From Haplomitrium mnioides (Eukaryota > Marchantiophyta > Haplomitriopsida > Calobryales), in the NCBI GenBank assembly GCA_049999725.1, contig JBNGIS010012779.1, positions 1 through 27,047 of the forward strand: a DNA stretch of 27,047 nucleotides, given 5' to 3'. This document shows positions 26,506-27,047 of this stretch, piece by piece. Position 1 is the stretch's first letter. Each line of letters opens with the position of its first letter. A program made the translations under genes and the position numbers. The notes beneath the pieces are model-generated. The model had not been told where the DNA came from and ran no database searches. It saw only the letters and a program-made list of their open reading frames with translations.

Positions 26506-27047
26506 AGTAATGTAAGAATTTTATTGTATATTGTGTATTTTCAATTATATTGCAATTTATAATTAATAATTTATAAAGTATGTGAGAATGTCATGAAGAA
26601 ATTTGTTGAATTTATCTTGCCACCTTGAACTGTTTATTGTGAATCATTCCAAGTTGAATCTTTTTCTCTGTAAATGAAACTTGAATCTTTAGTTAATATT
26701 TTAATTTTCTTTGTAAAATATTTTCTTATCCAAAATGTAAGTATGTTGTTTCCAACTTTAGTGCTTGCTAGAAGAGTTTAAGACTATTGTAGTGCTAAAA
26801 CATATGCCCAAATCAATTATTTTTGTTTTGCTTGTAAGGACTTTGATGTATAACTTAAAACCTTTGGCGCACTTTGACTCAGATGTAGAGCTTTGTACAT
26901 ATTTTACTTTTAGATTTCGAATAAAAAAAACAAATCCTTTAGCATGTGTAGAGTTTGTTGCGAAAAAAAAGAACCTTTAGCGCTTATATTAGTGGTTGTA
27001 GAAATCTGAACCCTATGCGCGTACAAACTTTGATTCAAATGTCAAAC
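26506..27047. other. AT-rich tail, ending in a possible palindromic unit
   Basis: No gene recognised. The last 40 bases contain ACCCTATGCGCGTACAAAC (about 27009-27027). It resembles one decayed unit of the palindromic repeat seen in the introns of the duplicated gene and may mark the start of another array beyond the window. Confidence 0.35.

Overview
The window looks like nuclear DNA of a land plant with a large, repeat-rich genome. A gymnosperm is my guess; this is inference from the long introns, low gene density, plant-type Copia and Ty3/Gypsy elements and decayed gene fragments. No gene here is clearly intact. A 10-base N gap sits at 7882-7891.

Positions 1-3963 (+ strand) hold a chain of intronless pieces of unrelated plant genes in one orientation: the splicing factor SKIP (517-704), the rRNA-processing protein EFG1 (705-1110), the N-terminus of an aldo/keto reductase (1217-1440) and a METTL13-like methyltransferase (1597-2745). 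All carry frameshifts or stops. They are flanked by unrecognised sequence and perhaps an LTR. This looks like a chimeric, cDNA-derived (retro-transduced) pseudogene array.

Positions about 4200-9230 (- strand) hold a decayed Ty1/Copia element (gag, protease, integrase, RT, RNase H) with several catalytic residues lost. A polypurine tract and the start of an LTR are visible at 4221/4211.

Positions about 10190-19185 (- strand) are the most interesting part. They hold two head-to-tail copies, about 5.06 kb apart, of a multi-exon gene that I do not recognise as any described plant gene. Aligning the two copies by eye shows, in order: a short first exon, an N-terminal exon, a disordered K/S/P/E-rich linker, a ParB-like region (IRRLNED ... 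GNHS ... GLTPTEA), a conserved middle region, and the C-terminal half of a beta-class amino-methyltransferase: motif IV ([DN]IPY), then KPKALY, then motif I (VLDLCSGSNT) and (A/V)VEYDR. ParB-methylase fusions are familiar from bacteria and phages. Here one is split by introns and duplicated in a plant-like genome. Both copies are pseudogenes. They share three in-frame TAG codons, so damage preceded duplication. Copy 1 keeps a start codon with a phase-matched first splice and an intact motif I. Copy 2 keeps the better ParB-like exon but has lost the motif I glycines and its 5' end.

Two introns of this gene contain tandem arrays of a 24-bp unit built on an 18-bp perfect palindrome (GTCCATGCGCGCATGGAC and CpG-decayed variants), in the same place in each copy. 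Loose units lie just downstream of each stop codon, and one may lie at the window end. Copy 2 breaks off inside such an array at about 19185 and is followed by an unrecognised open stretch.

Positions 19600-24070 (- strand) hold an orphan Gypsy RT/RNase H scrap and then a long, frameshifted Ty3/Gypsy pol with an LTR-like region. Positions 24753-26505 (+ strand) hold a decayed gene of a widespread, probably mobile family (DUF7869-like). The remainder is AT-rich sequence without recognisable genes.
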